DNA from: Microcaldota archaeon
GTDB lineage: Archaea > Micrarchaeota > Micrarchaeia > Micrarchaeales > Micrarchaeaceae
Length of the DNA: 13,983 nucleotides
Direction: 5' to 3'
Assembly: GCA_021851535.1 (NCBI GenBank)
Contig: JAJZDT010000158.1
Coordinates: 1-13,983 of the forward strand
Shown here in pieces: positions 1 through 6,544 of the stretch. Made by a program: the position numbers and the translations under genes. Each line of letters starts with the position of its first letter. Positions within the stretch are counted from its first letter, which is position 1. The notes beneath the pieces are model-generated. The model saw nothing but the letters and a program-made list of their open reading frames with translations. It made no database searches and was not told the origin of the DNA.

Positions 1-397
1 GCCATATGTACATTTCCTTTTTTTGCCATTTAGCCTCGCGCTTTGCATTGTCTTTTGTTATCCTATTGCGCTCCTTTTCTGATAACGCGCTTTTAGTATT
101 AGTATTTTCACTAACATTATTTACATTATTAGAATTCTTAATAGTATTTTCTCCATTTGAATTAGCATTAGTTGCCTTAGTATCAGTTTTTACATCATCA
201 TTTGATTTTGATGTAGCAGTCTTCTTTTCTTCGGCATTTTTATTTTCGTTAAATGGACTATCAACCCCTTTACTTGCGCTTACGTCATGTTTAGCATCAT
301 TAGACTTTGATGCGTGCTTCTCTTCCATAAGCGCAGTAGTAGCACCAGCAAGATTATCCTCTTCATTAGAAACTATTTTTTTAACTTTTGTTGCCAT
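1..397 (-). CDS. Unidentified protein with long Asn/Lys/Ser-rich N-terminus, cut by left window edge
   Basis: The frame is open from an ATG at 397 to the window edge (132 codons, no stop), so only the N-terminal part is visible. It begins MATKVKKIVSNEED. Residues 25-105 are low complexity, dominated by Asn, Lys, Ser, Thr, Glu and Asp, and are probably disordered. From about residue 105 the chain becomes strongly basic and probably helical (SEKERNRITKDNAKREAKWQ), ending at MYIW where the window stops. A GTGAT motif at 401-405 and a TATA-like box at 446-455 support this start and strand. The plus strand of this stretch is also open, but that frame encodes an implausible Leu/Phe/Ser-rich chain and is taken as antisense. 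The family is not recognised because the conserved part probably lies outside the window. It follows the L11/glycosylase genes on the same strand but seems to have its own promoter. Confidence 0.7.
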   Translation of the reverse strand, partial: MATKVKKIVSNEEDNLAGATTALMEEKHASKSNDAKHDVSASKGVDSPFNENKNAEEKKTATSKSNDDVKTDTKATNANSNGENTIKNSNNVNNVSENTNTKSALSEKERNRITKDNAKREAKWQKKEMYIW

Positions 398-445
398 AAT
401 ATCACATATTTTTATTACGCTATATGATGTTTAGTAATAGTTTAG

Positions 446-455
446 ATATATATAA
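446..455 (-). promoter_or_regulatory. TATA-like promoter for the truncated left-edge gene
   Basis: On the minus strand this reads TTATATATAT. It lies about 50 nt upstream of the ATG at 397, so transcription would start near 425 and give a short leader containing GTGAT just before the start codon. The 151-base gap 398-548 holds no gene. Confidence 0.45.
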
Positions 456-473
456 CTTGCGTTACAATTGGGG

Positions 474-503
474 TTATTGGTATTATATTAACATAACCAA
501 TAA
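474..503. repeat. Inverted repeat TTATTGGT / ACCAATAA upstream of the left-edge promoter
   Basis: The arms TTATTGGT (474-481) and ACCAATAA (496-503) are perfectly complementary around a 14-nt spacer. It lies just upstream, on the minus strand, of the TATA-like box at 446-455, where an archaeal activator could bind. It could equally be a weak 3' hairpin of the glycosylase transcript ending at 549, but no T-run follows it. AT-rich DNA makes a chance origin possible. Confidence 0.3.
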
Positions 504-548
504 AAAGTCCGTATAAAATTAGCTTTTACATATATACATGCACAGTTA

Positions 549-1235
549 TCATGAATAATTGTTCTTTTGCAAATTTGCATGATTGCATATAGAGTTTAAT
601 ACACAACCATTGCATTTGGGATTATTCTTAGTGCAATTATTTTTTGCAAGCTCGACAAAATATGCATGCATTTGTTTGTAAAATTTTGGATTACACTGCA
701 ATGAATCCACAAAAATACCTTGCAAATCATTATATTCAATCTTCTGATTTATGCCATAAATGCGCGACATTATTCTTTTTGTATATGCATCTATTACAAA
801 TACAGGCTTATTAAAAGCATATAGCAATATAGAATCAGCGGTTTCATTTCCTATTCCTTTGAGATTTAATAAAAATTCATGCAACTCTTCCGTATTTATT
901 TTTGACATATTCTCTATATTGCCATATTTGTTTTTTATTGCAATTAATATGCCTTTTATAGTATTAGTTTTCTGATTATAAAATCCAGATGGTGATATAA
1001 GGCGCCTAATTGAGCGCGTATCCATATTAATTAATTTATTCATATTCATTGCGTGGGCAGATTTTATATTTGATATAGAATGTTCTACATTTTTCCAACT
1101 AGTATTCTGTGTCAGTATTGAGCCTAGTATTACTTCCAATTTAGACTCAGCTTGCCACCAATTATCTAAAGAATAGAGTGCATCTAATCTCAAATAAATA
1201 TCCTGAATGTCACTATGCACTATAGTAGACTTCAT
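549..1235 (-). CDS. Endonuclease III-related HhH-GPD DNA glycosylase with 4Fe-4S cluster
   Basis: A base-excision-repair glycosylase (228 aa from ATG 1235) resembling the endonuclease III-related/MagIII branch (COG2231-like): NWWQAES near residue 25, then SILTQNTSW, SPSGFYNQK, and the helix-hairpin-helix LKGIGNETADSILLYAF (125-141). Asp149 in VFVIDAYTKR fits the catalytic aspartate of the superfamily. The catalytic lysine of bifunctional endonuclease III (GVGxKTA) is replaced by Glu, so a monofunctional glycosylase acting on alkylated or other damaged bases is inferred. Cys201, 208, 211 and 217 form the classic C-x6-C-x2-C-x5-C cluster loop, which MagIII itself lacks. The frame extends upstream to 1316, but that part lies inside the L11 gene and is not family-like, so I prefer ATG 1235, 17 nt after the L11 stop. 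It is probably co-transcribed with spt5 and L11. The exact substrate is unknown. Confidence 0.85.
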   Translation of the reverse strand: MKSTIVHSDIQDIYLRLDALYSLDNWWQAESKLEVILGSILTQNTSWKNVEHSISNIKSAHAMNMNKLINMDTRSIRRLISPSGFYNQKTNTIKGILIAIKNKYGNIENMSKINTEELHEFLLNLKGIGNETADSILLYAFNKPVFVIDAYTKRIMSRIYGINQKIEYNDLQGIFVDSLQCNPKFYKQMHAYFVELAKNNCTKNNPKCNGCVLNSICNHANLQKNNYS

Positions 1236-1252
1236 TTTAGATAAAGTGGAGA

Positions 1253-1720
1253 TTATACTTTTATCTCTCCAGACTTTATCTTTGCTATTATCTCTTTTGG
1301 GTTTGCTCCTTCGCATGTGACCCCCATACTTTTACATGTCCCGAGTATCTGGGTCATGCGCTCTGCTATACCCTTACCATACATAGAGTTTGATTTTGCA
1401 TTTGCAATCTTCTTTATCTGCTCTAATGTTATATTTCCTGCAACCTCCTCTTTAGTCTTTGAACCCTTTTCTATTCCAAGCTCTTTTAATATCATAGCGC
1501 TTGTTGATGGCGTTCCTACTTCTATAGTATACTTTTTTGTATCAGTATCTATATGCACTTTTACAAGCACCTTTATGCCGGAAAACTCCTTAGTTTTTTC
1601 ATTTATCTCAGCAACAACTGCATTAGTATTAACACCCATCGGTCCCAACGCTGGCCCTAAAGGTGGACCTCCGCCAGCCTTTCCTCCTTCAATTAAACTC
1701 TCTATTACTGTCTCTCCCAT
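1253..1720 (-). CDS. rpl11: 50S ribosomal protein L11 (uL11)
   Basis: L11 binds the GTPase-associated centre of 23S rRNA and helps recruit translation factors. The 155-residue product begins MGETVIESLIEGGKAG and has the hallmark N-terminal loop GGGPPLGPALGPMGVN (about 13-28). The C-terminal RNA-binding domain includes KIANAKSNSMYGKG and ILGTCKSMGV. Archaeal L11 proteins typically start MGE-, so the ATG at 1720 is preferred over an in-frame GTG at 1729. The GTGAT made by that GTG is a good ribosome-binding motif four bases before the ATG. It lies 14 bases after the spt5 stop codon, the common archaeal order. L1, L10 and L12, which often come next, are absent here; a DNA glycosylase follows instead. 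Confidence 0.97.
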   Translation of the reverse strand: MGETVIESLIEGGKAGGGPPLGPALGPMGVNTNAVVAEINEKTKEFSGIKVLVKVHIDTDTKKYTIEVGTPSTSAMILKELGIEKGSKTKEEVAGNITLEQIKKIANAKSNSMYGKGIAERMTQILGTCKSMGVTCEGANPKEIIAKIKSGEIKV

Positions 1721-1734
1721 TTGAATCACTTTGA

Positions 1735-2196
1735 TTAAGCGTTAGACTGCTCCTCTTTATTCTTCTGTATTATTTTTGCGGTGTTCATTTTTGTAGTTAT
1801 AGGTATTGGCACCACAACATCCATAAGCTCGACAGTCATGTCAGATTTTTGCTCATCTATTCTAAGCACCTTTGCCTTATATCCCTTAAATGGACCGCTT
1901 GTAAATTCTATTATATCGCCTTTGCCAACTACCTGCTCAGTTTTCTTGACAACAAGAAGCTTGTCTATCTCCTCTTGTGACAATGTCTGTGGCAGTATGC
2001 CGCGTATATTGTGCTCTTTTGTTATAAATGCGCGAACTGAAGCCTCGTCCTCTCCCTCAAGTATTATGTAACCCCGCATACCTCCAACAATAATAACTGA
2101 ATATATTGGAACATTCACATCTTTGCCAAACTTATTTTGAAGCATATTGGCCGCTATCCTTTCCTGCCCCGCAATTACTTTTACAACAAAATACAT
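1735..2196 (-). CDS. spt5: Transcription elongation factor Spt5 (archaeal NusG)
   Basis: Spt5/NusG clamps RNA polymerase on DNA with Spt4 to promote processive elongation. The 153-residue protein has the archaeal two-domain layout. The NGN domain covers about 1-85, starting MYFVVKVIAGQERIAANML and containing GYIILEGEDEASVRAFI and the loop HNIRGILP. A KOW domain follows at about 90-145, with GDIIEFTSGPFKGYKAKV at 93-110. The C-terminal end is a short charged tail. ATG 2196 gives the exact family N-terminus and is preceded by GTGGTG on the minus strand (2199-2204). It heads a probable operon with L11 and shares a 42-bp divergent promoter region with trm5. Confidence 0.96.
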   Translation of the reverse strand: MYFVVKVIAGQERIAANMLQNKFGKDVNVPIYSVIIVGGMRGYIILEGEDEASVRAFITKEHNIRGILPQTLSQEEIDKLLVVKKTEQVVGKGDIIEFTSGPFKGYKAKVLRIDEQKSDMTVELMDVVVPIPITTKMNTAKIIQKNKEEQSNA

Positions 2197-2206
2197 AACA
2201 CCACTA

Positions 2207-2232
2207 ATTTTATAGTTATCTGTTCAGATAAT
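2207..2232. promoter_or_regulatory. Divergent spt5/trm5 promoter region with 7-2-7 palindrome
   Basis: Only 42 bases separate the start codons of spt5 (2196, minus) and trm5 (2239, plus). A TATA-like stretch TTTTATAG (2208-2215) can serve trm5 at about -27 to -31. Read on the other strand it gives CTATAAAA, placed about 15 nt before the spt5 start and so only marginally suited to it. Next to it, TTATCTG (2216-2222) and CAGATAA (2225-2231) form a perfect inverted repeat around TT. Its position between the two starts would suit an operator or a shared regulator site. No regulator is known from this window. Confidence 0.4.
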
Positions 2233-2238
2233 ACATCT

Positions 2239-3279
2239 ATGATGCATATAAAGGTTAATAAATCAAACGCCGAACTTGCCAGAAAATTCATTATCAAAAA
2301 CAATCTTTTAGATAACTCATTTATAGTACAGCATGATGATAGGGACACCTATTTCCCTATTTCCAATAATATATATAAAGCAAATATTAAAAAGCTTCTT
2401 AAAAATCATAATTTTGAGATAATTGATATTGTAGGCAAAAAACGCGATGTAAATGATTATTATAAATTAATAAATGAGCGAATTGGTCCAGATATAACAA
2501 TAGATACAGGATATGATGCACTTGGAAATATAGGTATAATAGACCCACGGCATAATTCTGATAAAAAAGTTCTTAAAACACTTGCCTTGTGTATATTAGA
2601 TAGTAATAGTAACCTAAAAACCGTTCTTGCCAAAAATGGGCCCGTAAATGGTATATATAGAACACGCAGATTATCTTATATTGCCGGAGAGAGAAAATAT
2701 ATTGCATCATATAAGGAGAATGGGGCGACATTTATATTTGACGTGAGAAGAACATTTTTTTCTACACGCCTATCATTTGAAAGATCAAGACTCATGAAAT
2801 TATCTAAAAATAACGAATGCGTTATGGTATTATTTGCTGGCATTGGGCCTTTTGCCATAGAAATTGCAAAAAAGAATTTAAACTCGAATATAATTGGAAT
2901 AGAGATAAATCCATATGCCTATAAAAATATGATAAAAAATATTAAATTAAACAATACAAAGAATGTACATGCAGTGCTCGGGGATGTAAAAAAGATTTAT
3001 AAAAAATACGCGTCCATTTCAGATAGAATAATAATGCCACTGCCTAAAACAAGTTATGAATTTTTAGATGAAGCATTTTTCATCGCTAAAGATAATTGCA
3101 TTGTACACCTTTATGCGTTTGTTGAAATTGATGGAGGATTTGATAAATTTGTCAAAAAATTACAAGTGCATGCAAAGAATAATGGTTATGGTGTTGAAAT
3201 ACTATTCCATAGGGTTGTAAGGCCTTATTCCGCATTAGAAGAGGAAATAGTTATTGATTATAGAATAAAAAAACATTGA
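2239..3279 (+). CDS. trm5: tRNA (guanine37-N1)-methyltransferase Trm5
   Basis: Trm5 methylates G37 next to the anticodon, which maintains reading frame; the tRNA-Leu at 8568-8652 has a G at that position. The 346-residue protein starts MMHIKVNKSNAELARKFI, typical of the archaeal D1 domain, with DRDTYFPI a little later. The central part has the linker VRRTFFSTRLSFERSRL. The class I Rossmann fold carries motif I LFAGIGPFA (about 198-206), the ribose-binding acidic residue in GIEINP (Glu222), and the catalytic motif LPKTSYEFLD (268-277). The frame opens at 2137 antisense to spt5, but the family N-terminus appears only at 2239 (or the next ATG, 2242), so that start was chosen. It is followed by scpA with a 4-base overlap. 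Confidence 0.93.
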   Translation: MMHIKVNKSNAELARKFIIKNNLLDNSFIVQHDDRDTYFPISNNIYKANIKKLLKNHNFEIIDIVGKKRDVNDYYKLINERIGPDITIDTGYDALGNIGIIDPRHNSDKKVLKTLALCILDSNSNLKTVLAKNGPVNGIYRTRRLSYIAGERKYIASYKENGATFIFDVRRTFFSTRLSFERSRLMKLSKNNECVMVLFAGIGPFAIEIAKKNLNSNIIGIEINPYAYKNMIKNIKLNNTKNVHAVLGDVKKIYKKYASISDRIIMPLPKTSYEFLDEAFFIAKDNCIVHLYAFVEIDGGFDKFVKKLQVHAKNNGYGVEILFHRVVRPYSALEEEIVIDYRIKKH

Positions 3280-4073
3280 TTTATTTTAAAGATGATAATT
3301 CAGTAAAGCTTTTAAATTTAAATTACGACTCTACTGCTGATAGAATGGCGCCCTCTATTGAAATTCAATCTATTTCTAATGGAAGACAGCTTAATATAGA
3401 GGAATTTGTAAAAAATACCACATGGCGAGAGCTTCTTATTGAACTTGTGGAAAAGCACGAATTGGATCCATGGAACATCAATATTTCAGCAATGGTGGAT
3501 GGATATATAGGTATAATAAAAGAAATGAAGACGCTTGACCTTAGAGTTCCTGCCAATGTAATTCTTGCAGCATCGATATTGCTGCGAATGAAAAGTGATG
3601 GGTTTGAACTTTTTGATAACGAAACTAATAATGATGAAATTGATAGCGGTATGCAATCTATTTTAAAACAGCGCCCAGAAGTACCTGAGTTAGTACAAAA
3701 AAATAGAATACAACCATACAGAAAAATAACGCTTGATGAACTTATGGATGCGCTCAGCTCTGCGATAAAATATGAGGAAAAAAAAATAGAGCGAATTAGG
3801 GAAATTGAGACTCCGATACGTATAGACGTTGGTGAGGATATAGACAAAAGAATAGAAACATTATATACCATCATAAAAGAAAACGCAGACCCATTAGGCA
3901 TGACTACTTTTAGCATACTTTCAAAAAATTTTGAGAGTATTGAGCTAAAACTTCTTAACCTTTTCATACCTATGCTTTTCTTAGCACAATATGAAAAAAT
4001 AAATGTGATTCAAGAGGAATTTTTTGGTGAGCTTATAATAAAAATAAATGAGGATATTAATGGAGCAAAATAA
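3276..4073 (+). CDS. scpA: Segregation and condensation protein A (ScpA, kleisin)
   Basis: ScpA is the kleisin that bridges SMC ATPase heads and, with ScpB, forms the chromosome-compaction condensin. The N-terminal SMC-neck-binding helices include WRELLIELVEKHELDPWNI (about 50-68), close to the usual 'KHELDIWDI' signature, followed by VDGYIGII and the RVPANVILAASILLRMKS helix. A charged acidic linker follows. The C-terminal winged-helix part (about 190-260) includes LKLLNLFIPMLFLAQYEKI and EEFFGELII. The start is uncertain. TTG 3276 overlaps the trm5 stop by four bases and gives 265 aa; ATG 3345 gives 242 aa. No convincing ribosome-binding motif precedes either. SMC itself is not in the window. 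Confidence 0.88.
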   Translation: MIYFKDDNSVKLLNLNYDSTADRMAPSIEIQSISNGRQLNIEEFVKNTTWRELLIELVEKHELDPWNINISAMVDGYIGIIKEMKTLDLRVPANVILAASILLRMKSDGFELFDNETNNDEIDSGMQSILKQRPEVPELVQKNRIQPYRKITLDELMDALSSAIKYEEKKIERIREIETPIRIDVGEDIDKRIETLYTIIKENADPLGMTTFSILSKNFESIELKLLNLFIPMLFLAQYEKINVIQEEFFGELIIKINEDINGAK

Positions 4074-4530
4074 TGACAAAGAATATGCAAAACTTATAGA
4101 ATCCGCACTATTTGTAGCGGGTAGAGCACTTAGCATAAATGACATTGCTTCAACGCTGGGTGTTATATCAGTAGGATATCTTAAAGGCGTGGCAGATAGA
4201 TTAGTTGATGATTATAAAATACGCGATTCGCCATTTATAATAAATAAAATAAATGAAAAGTATGAATTAGGGCTTCGTGACCCATACGCAAAAAAAGTGA
4301 GCTCGCTTGCAGGAGCACCAGATTTGTCTAAAAGCGCATTGCGCATACTTGCATATATAAGCAAAAACGAGCCTGTTTCACAAAGCAGTATTGTAAAAGC
4401 ATTTGGATCGTCTACTTATATTTATATAAAAGATCTTTATGATAAAGACTTTGTAAAAACAAAAAAAACAGGTCGCACAAAGATCCTTGAGACTACAGAG
4501 CGTTTCAAAGAGTACTTTAATTTAGGATAA
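4060..4530 (+). CDS. scpB: Segregation and condensation protein B (ScpB)
   Basis: ScpB is a small double winged-helix protein that dimerises on the ScpA linker within the SMC-ScpAB complex. The 156-residue product begins MEQNNDKEYAKLIESALFVA, with the family signature IESALFVAGRALSINDIAS in the first winged helix. The second winged helix contains LSKSALRILAYISKNEPVSQ and a wing-like KTGRTKILETT. ATG 4060 is preferred to ATG 4048 because GAGG lies at 4050-4053, six bases upstream. The gene overlaps the end of scpA by 14 bases, consistent with coupled synthesis of partner subunits. Its stop is 3 bases from the stop of the convergent adenosyltransferase gene, so the two transcripts must overlap. 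Confidence 0.9.
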   Translation: MEQNNDKEYAKLIESALFVAGRALSINDIASTLGVISVGYLKGVADRLVDDYKIRDSPFIINKINEKYELGLRDPYAKKVSSLAGAPDLSKSALRILAYISKNEPVSQSSIVKAFGSSTYIYIKDLYDKDFVKTKKTGRTKILETTERFKEYFNLG

Positions 4531-4533
4531 CTA

Positions 4534-5079
4534 TTAATAAGATGGATTTATTTCCTCATAATTCTCCTTTTTATTTAGATACAGCGCCATAACAAATAGA
4601 AGCGTTGATAGCCTATTTAGGTATTTTAATATTATCTTATTCATATCAGAATGTTCTTTGCTTATTTTGACTATTGATCGTTCCACTCTTCTTGAAACAG
4701 CCCTGGCATATTGCAATTTTGCTGCGCCGTCTACACCGCCTGGCAATACAAATTTTTTTAACATACCAACTTTATTACTATAATCATCTATGATTAATTC
4801 CAGATCTGTTAATTCTTTATTAGTTATGATATTCTTTGGAGTATATACTGGATTTATAATACCGCCAAGCTCTGCACCAATTACAAACAATTTATTTTGT
4901 ACACTAATAAGCCTATTTTTCATAAGTTCATCAGCAATATCTACTATCACAAGGCCTATAAGCGAATTAAGTTCATCAACATCGCCGATTCCGATTATAA
5001 GCGCGCTATCCTTAGATGCTATGGCACATCCCATATACGATAATCCATCATCCCCTTTTGCGGTATAATATTTAGGCAT
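4534..5079 (-). CDS. Corrinoid adenosyltransferase, PduO type (ATP:cob(I)alamin adenosyltransferase)
   Basis: PduO-type enzymes transfer the adenosyl group of ATP to cob(I)alamin, making coenzyme B12. All main family blocks are present in 181 residues: the ATP-binding N-terminus YYTAKGDDGLSY, GDVDELNSLIG (32-42), VQNKLFVIGAELG (60-72), KFVLPGG (109-115), the trimer/active-site helix ARAVSRRVERS (125-135) with its Arg and Glu residues, and LKYLNRLSTLLFVMA (151-165). The length matches the family. ATG 5079 is preceded by GGTG at 5085-5088, five bases away. Adenosylcobalamin could serve a class II ribonucleotide reductase or a mutase, but no such enzyme is visible here. It diverges from tRNA-Val and converges with scpB. 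Confidence 0.93.
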   Translation of the reverse strand: MPKYYTAKGDDGLSYMGCAIASKDSALIIGIGDVDELNSLIGLVIVDIADELMKNRLISVQNKLFVIGAELGGIINPVYTPKNIITNKELTDLELIIDDYSNKVGMLKKFVLPGGVDGAAKLQYARAVSRRVERSIVKISKEHSDMNKIILKYLNRLSTLLFVMALYLNKKENYEEINPSY

Positions 5080-5100
5080 TATAGCACCATATTAAGAAAG

Positions 5101-5127
5101 CTTATTAATCAATATTCTATAATAATA
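5101..5127. promoter_or_regulatory. Divergent promoter region, adenosyltransferase / tRNA-Val
   Basis: The 64-base gap 5080-5143 serves both directions. TTAATAAG on the minus strand (5101-5108) is centred about 25 nt before the adenosyltransferase ATG. TATAATAATA on the plus strand (5118-5127) is centred about 22 nt before the tRNA 5' end. Both calls rest on position and A+T pattern only. Confidence 0.35.
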
Positions 5128-5143
5128 TCTATTAAATGTATGT

Positions 5144-5215
5144 GGGCTCGTAGTCGAGTGGTAAGACGTTCCCTTCACACGGGAAAGACCAGGAGTCCGA
5201 TTCTCCTCGGGCCCA
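5144..5215 (+). tRNA. tRNA-Val (anticodon CAC)
   Basis: It folds as a full cloverleaf. The acceptor GGGCTCG (5144-5150) pairs with CGGGCCC (5208-5214) with one G-U pair, followed by discriminator A5215. The D arm contains GTC...GAC. The anticodon arm is TTCCC / GGGAA around TTCACAC, giving CAC, which reads GUG. The variable region is short. The T arm is AGGAG TCCGATT CTCCT. CCA is not encoded. There is no intron. An eight-T run at 5270-5277 downstream could end the transcript, but it lies inside the 3' end of the opposing gene. Confidence 0.97.
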
Positions 5216-5248
5216 TAGACGCGTATTTTATACGTGGCTCCAAACAAT

Positions 5249-5785
5249 TCAACAGGGATTAAATATTACTTTTTTTTGAAAATCAAATGAATATTGATAA
5301 AAATACTGGGTACATGAACCCTTATTATTTTTATAGTAGGTATTGCCAGAGCCTAATATTACAAATCCTATATTACTAATATTAAATGAATAGATATTGT
5401 TATTATTGCCATTTAAATTAAGTACAAAATCGCCATTATTTATTCCGTATATTTTTATTATATTATAATCACCAGTCACATTAACATATGCAGTTGCATT
5501 TCCGTACACGTATATATTATCTTTTATGTTGCTTCCATTAATTATTATAAGCGTATTTTTAGTTAATTTCAGGGTGTTATTTGTTGAATTTGTTACATTA
5601 ACCTCGTGTATAAAATGGTACACTGGCAAGGGTGTTGAAAAAAATGATAATACGAACATTATAAAATAAAATACCACAACTATACCAATTATTATTGTGC
5701 ATAAAATAAATAAGATTGGATAATGTTTTTTTAGCCAATTAAATGTTGTTTTCTGATTATTTTTCTGATTATTATTTTGATCCAT
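5249..5785 (-). CDS. Membrane-anchored, Asn-rich extracytoplasmic protein of unknown function
   Basis: The function is not recognised. The 178 residues contain a polar N-terminal tail (MDQNNNQKNNQK), one strong membrane helix (about 23-50, starting PILFILCTIIIGIVVVFY), and an outward-facing domain. With no cleavage site visible, an N-in signal anchor is inferred. The outer domain is rich in Asn, Gly, Ile and Tyr and shows a beta-solenoid-like pattern (NIYVYGNATAYVNVTGDYNI, then NLNGNNNNIYSFNI, then GSGNTYY), similar in style to DUF3060-like repeats. Seven N-x-S/T sequons (Asn63, 66, 69, 83, 96, 102, 135) suggest N-glycosylation. Cys158 and Cys178 near the C-terminus could form a disulfide. 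It stands alone between tRNA-Val and the Nudix gene, in host-like A+T-rich composition. Confidence 0.75.
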   Translation of the reverse strand: MDQNNNQKNNQKTTFNWLKKHYPILFILCTIIIGIVVVFYFIMFVLSFFSTPLPVYHFIHEVNVTNSTNNTLKLTKNTLIIINGSNIKDNIYVYGNATAYVNVTGDYNIIKIYGINNGDFVLNLNGNNNNIYSFNISNIGFVILGSGNTYYKNNKGSCTQYFYQYSFDFQKKVIFNPC

Positions 5786-5787
5786 AA

Positions 5788-5807
5788 AATCATTTCCAAT
5801 AATGATT
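5788..5807. repeat. Inverted repeat AATCATT / AATGATT just upstream of the anchored-protein start
   Basis: The arms at 5788-5794 and 5801-5807 are perfectly complementary around 6 bases, directly before the ATG at 5785 (minus strand). It could be an operator or a 5'-leader hairpin. The sequence is A+T-rich and the repeat short, so chance is a real alternative. Confidence 0.25.
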
Positions 5808-5874
5808 ATTATTTATAATTTTAATTGGCACATATATTATAAGTTACCTTTTCTAAAAACATAATATTATTATT

Positions 5875-6405
5875 TTATTTAAACAAATCTGAAAACGCAT
5901 TTAAATACAGTATTGCTACCATTGTCTTTGCATCGTTTATTTTTTTATTAAGTATCATGTTCATAGCCACGCTTTTACTAACAGCTTTTATTTTTATATC
6001 TTCAGTAGGATCTAAGTGGCGCTCCCCTTTTCTTAACCTTGTTGCCAAAAATAAATGCTGAGTTTCACTTAATATTCCAGGGCTGCCATAAATTTTTGCC
6101 AAATATATTAATTTGCCAGCACGATACCCTGTTTCTTCTTTGAGTTCTCTTAAAGCCGCATTTTGAGGGGTCTCTCCTTCTTCTATATTTCCTGCAGGAA
6201 CTTCATAAATACTTTTATTTATTGCAGGCCGAAATTGGCGCTCCAAAATTATTTTTCCATCATTAGTTATAGGGATGATTACTACAACATCAGCTTTATC
6301 TACAGAAAAATAATTGTGGTTCATATTATTTAGATTAACGGAGCGCTCTAAAACCTTAAAAAAATTATTTGAATATTTTATCATTGCTTTTTTTGTTTTA
6401 ACCAT
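5875..6405 (-). CDS. Nudix hydrolase, ADP-ribose pyrophosphatase-like
   Basis: Nudix enzymes of this branch cleave ADP-ribose or related nucleoside diphosphates, clearing toxic by-products. The Nudix box GX5EX7REUXEEXGU is complete: G72, E78 and REL..EETGY at 86-94 in the 176-residue numbering. The preceding EVPAGNIEEGE and the following IYGSPGILSETQHLFLA resemble the ADP-ribose pyrophosphatase subgroup. The N-terminal strand region KVLERSVNLNN and VVVIIPITNDGKIILERQFR also fit. The start is uncertain: ATG 6405 was chosen over GTG 6414 (179 aa) and ATG 6384. A palindromic TATA-like element at 6431-6444 lies about 30 nt upstream of 6405. The gene has host-like composition and borders the integrated element. 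Confidence 0.9.
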   Translation of the reverse strand: MVKTKKAMIKYSNNFFKVLERSVNLNNMNHNYFSVDKADVVVIIPITNDGKIILERQFRPAINKSIYEVPAGNIEEGETPQNAALRELKEETGYRAGKLIYLAKIYGSPGILSETQHLFLATRLRKGERHLDPTEDIKIKAVSKSVAMNMILNKKINDAKTMVAILYLNAFSDLFK

Positions 6406-6430
6406 ATTATGCACTTAAAACATTACCCTG

Positions 6431-6444
6431 CATAAATATTTATG
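6431..6444. promoter_or_regulatory. Perfect palindrome CATAAATATTTATG at the Nudix promoter
   Basis: Fourteen bases that equal their own reverse complement, centred about 32 nt upstream of ATG 6405 on the minus strand. The AAATATTTA core can act as the TATA box. As a symmetric sequence it might also be a regulator site. It is the last clearly host-like sequence before composition changes near 6461. Confidence 0.4.
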
Positions 6445-6544
6445 TTAATTTTATACATCATTAAGCTACGCCGGCACATTCAAAACTTAGTTCCTTACGG
6501 TAAACTAATAGTCCAACGGTCTGCAAGCTAGCAACCTAGCAAGC

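Noticed and set aside
6..434. Open frame of 142 codons on the plus strand
   Set aside because: Its product is Leu/Phe/Ser-rich without motifs and is the antisense of a frame with a good start, GTGAT motif and TATA box on the minus strand.
1236..1316. 27-residue N-terminal extension of the DNA glycosylase
   Set aside because: It overlaps the end of the L11 gene and is not family-like.
2137..2238. 34-residue upstream extension of Trm5
   Set aside because: It is antisense to the conserved spt5 N-terminus, and the family N-terminus appears at 2239.
5216..5240. Hairpin around GTATTTTATAC as a tRNA-Val terminator
   Set aside because: The stem is only about 5 bp with no T-run directly after it.
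6425..6432. ACCCTGCA as the left attachment site
   Set aside because: It matches 7 bases of the tRNA end only in inverted orientation, but integration gives direct repeats. Seven bases can arise by chance.
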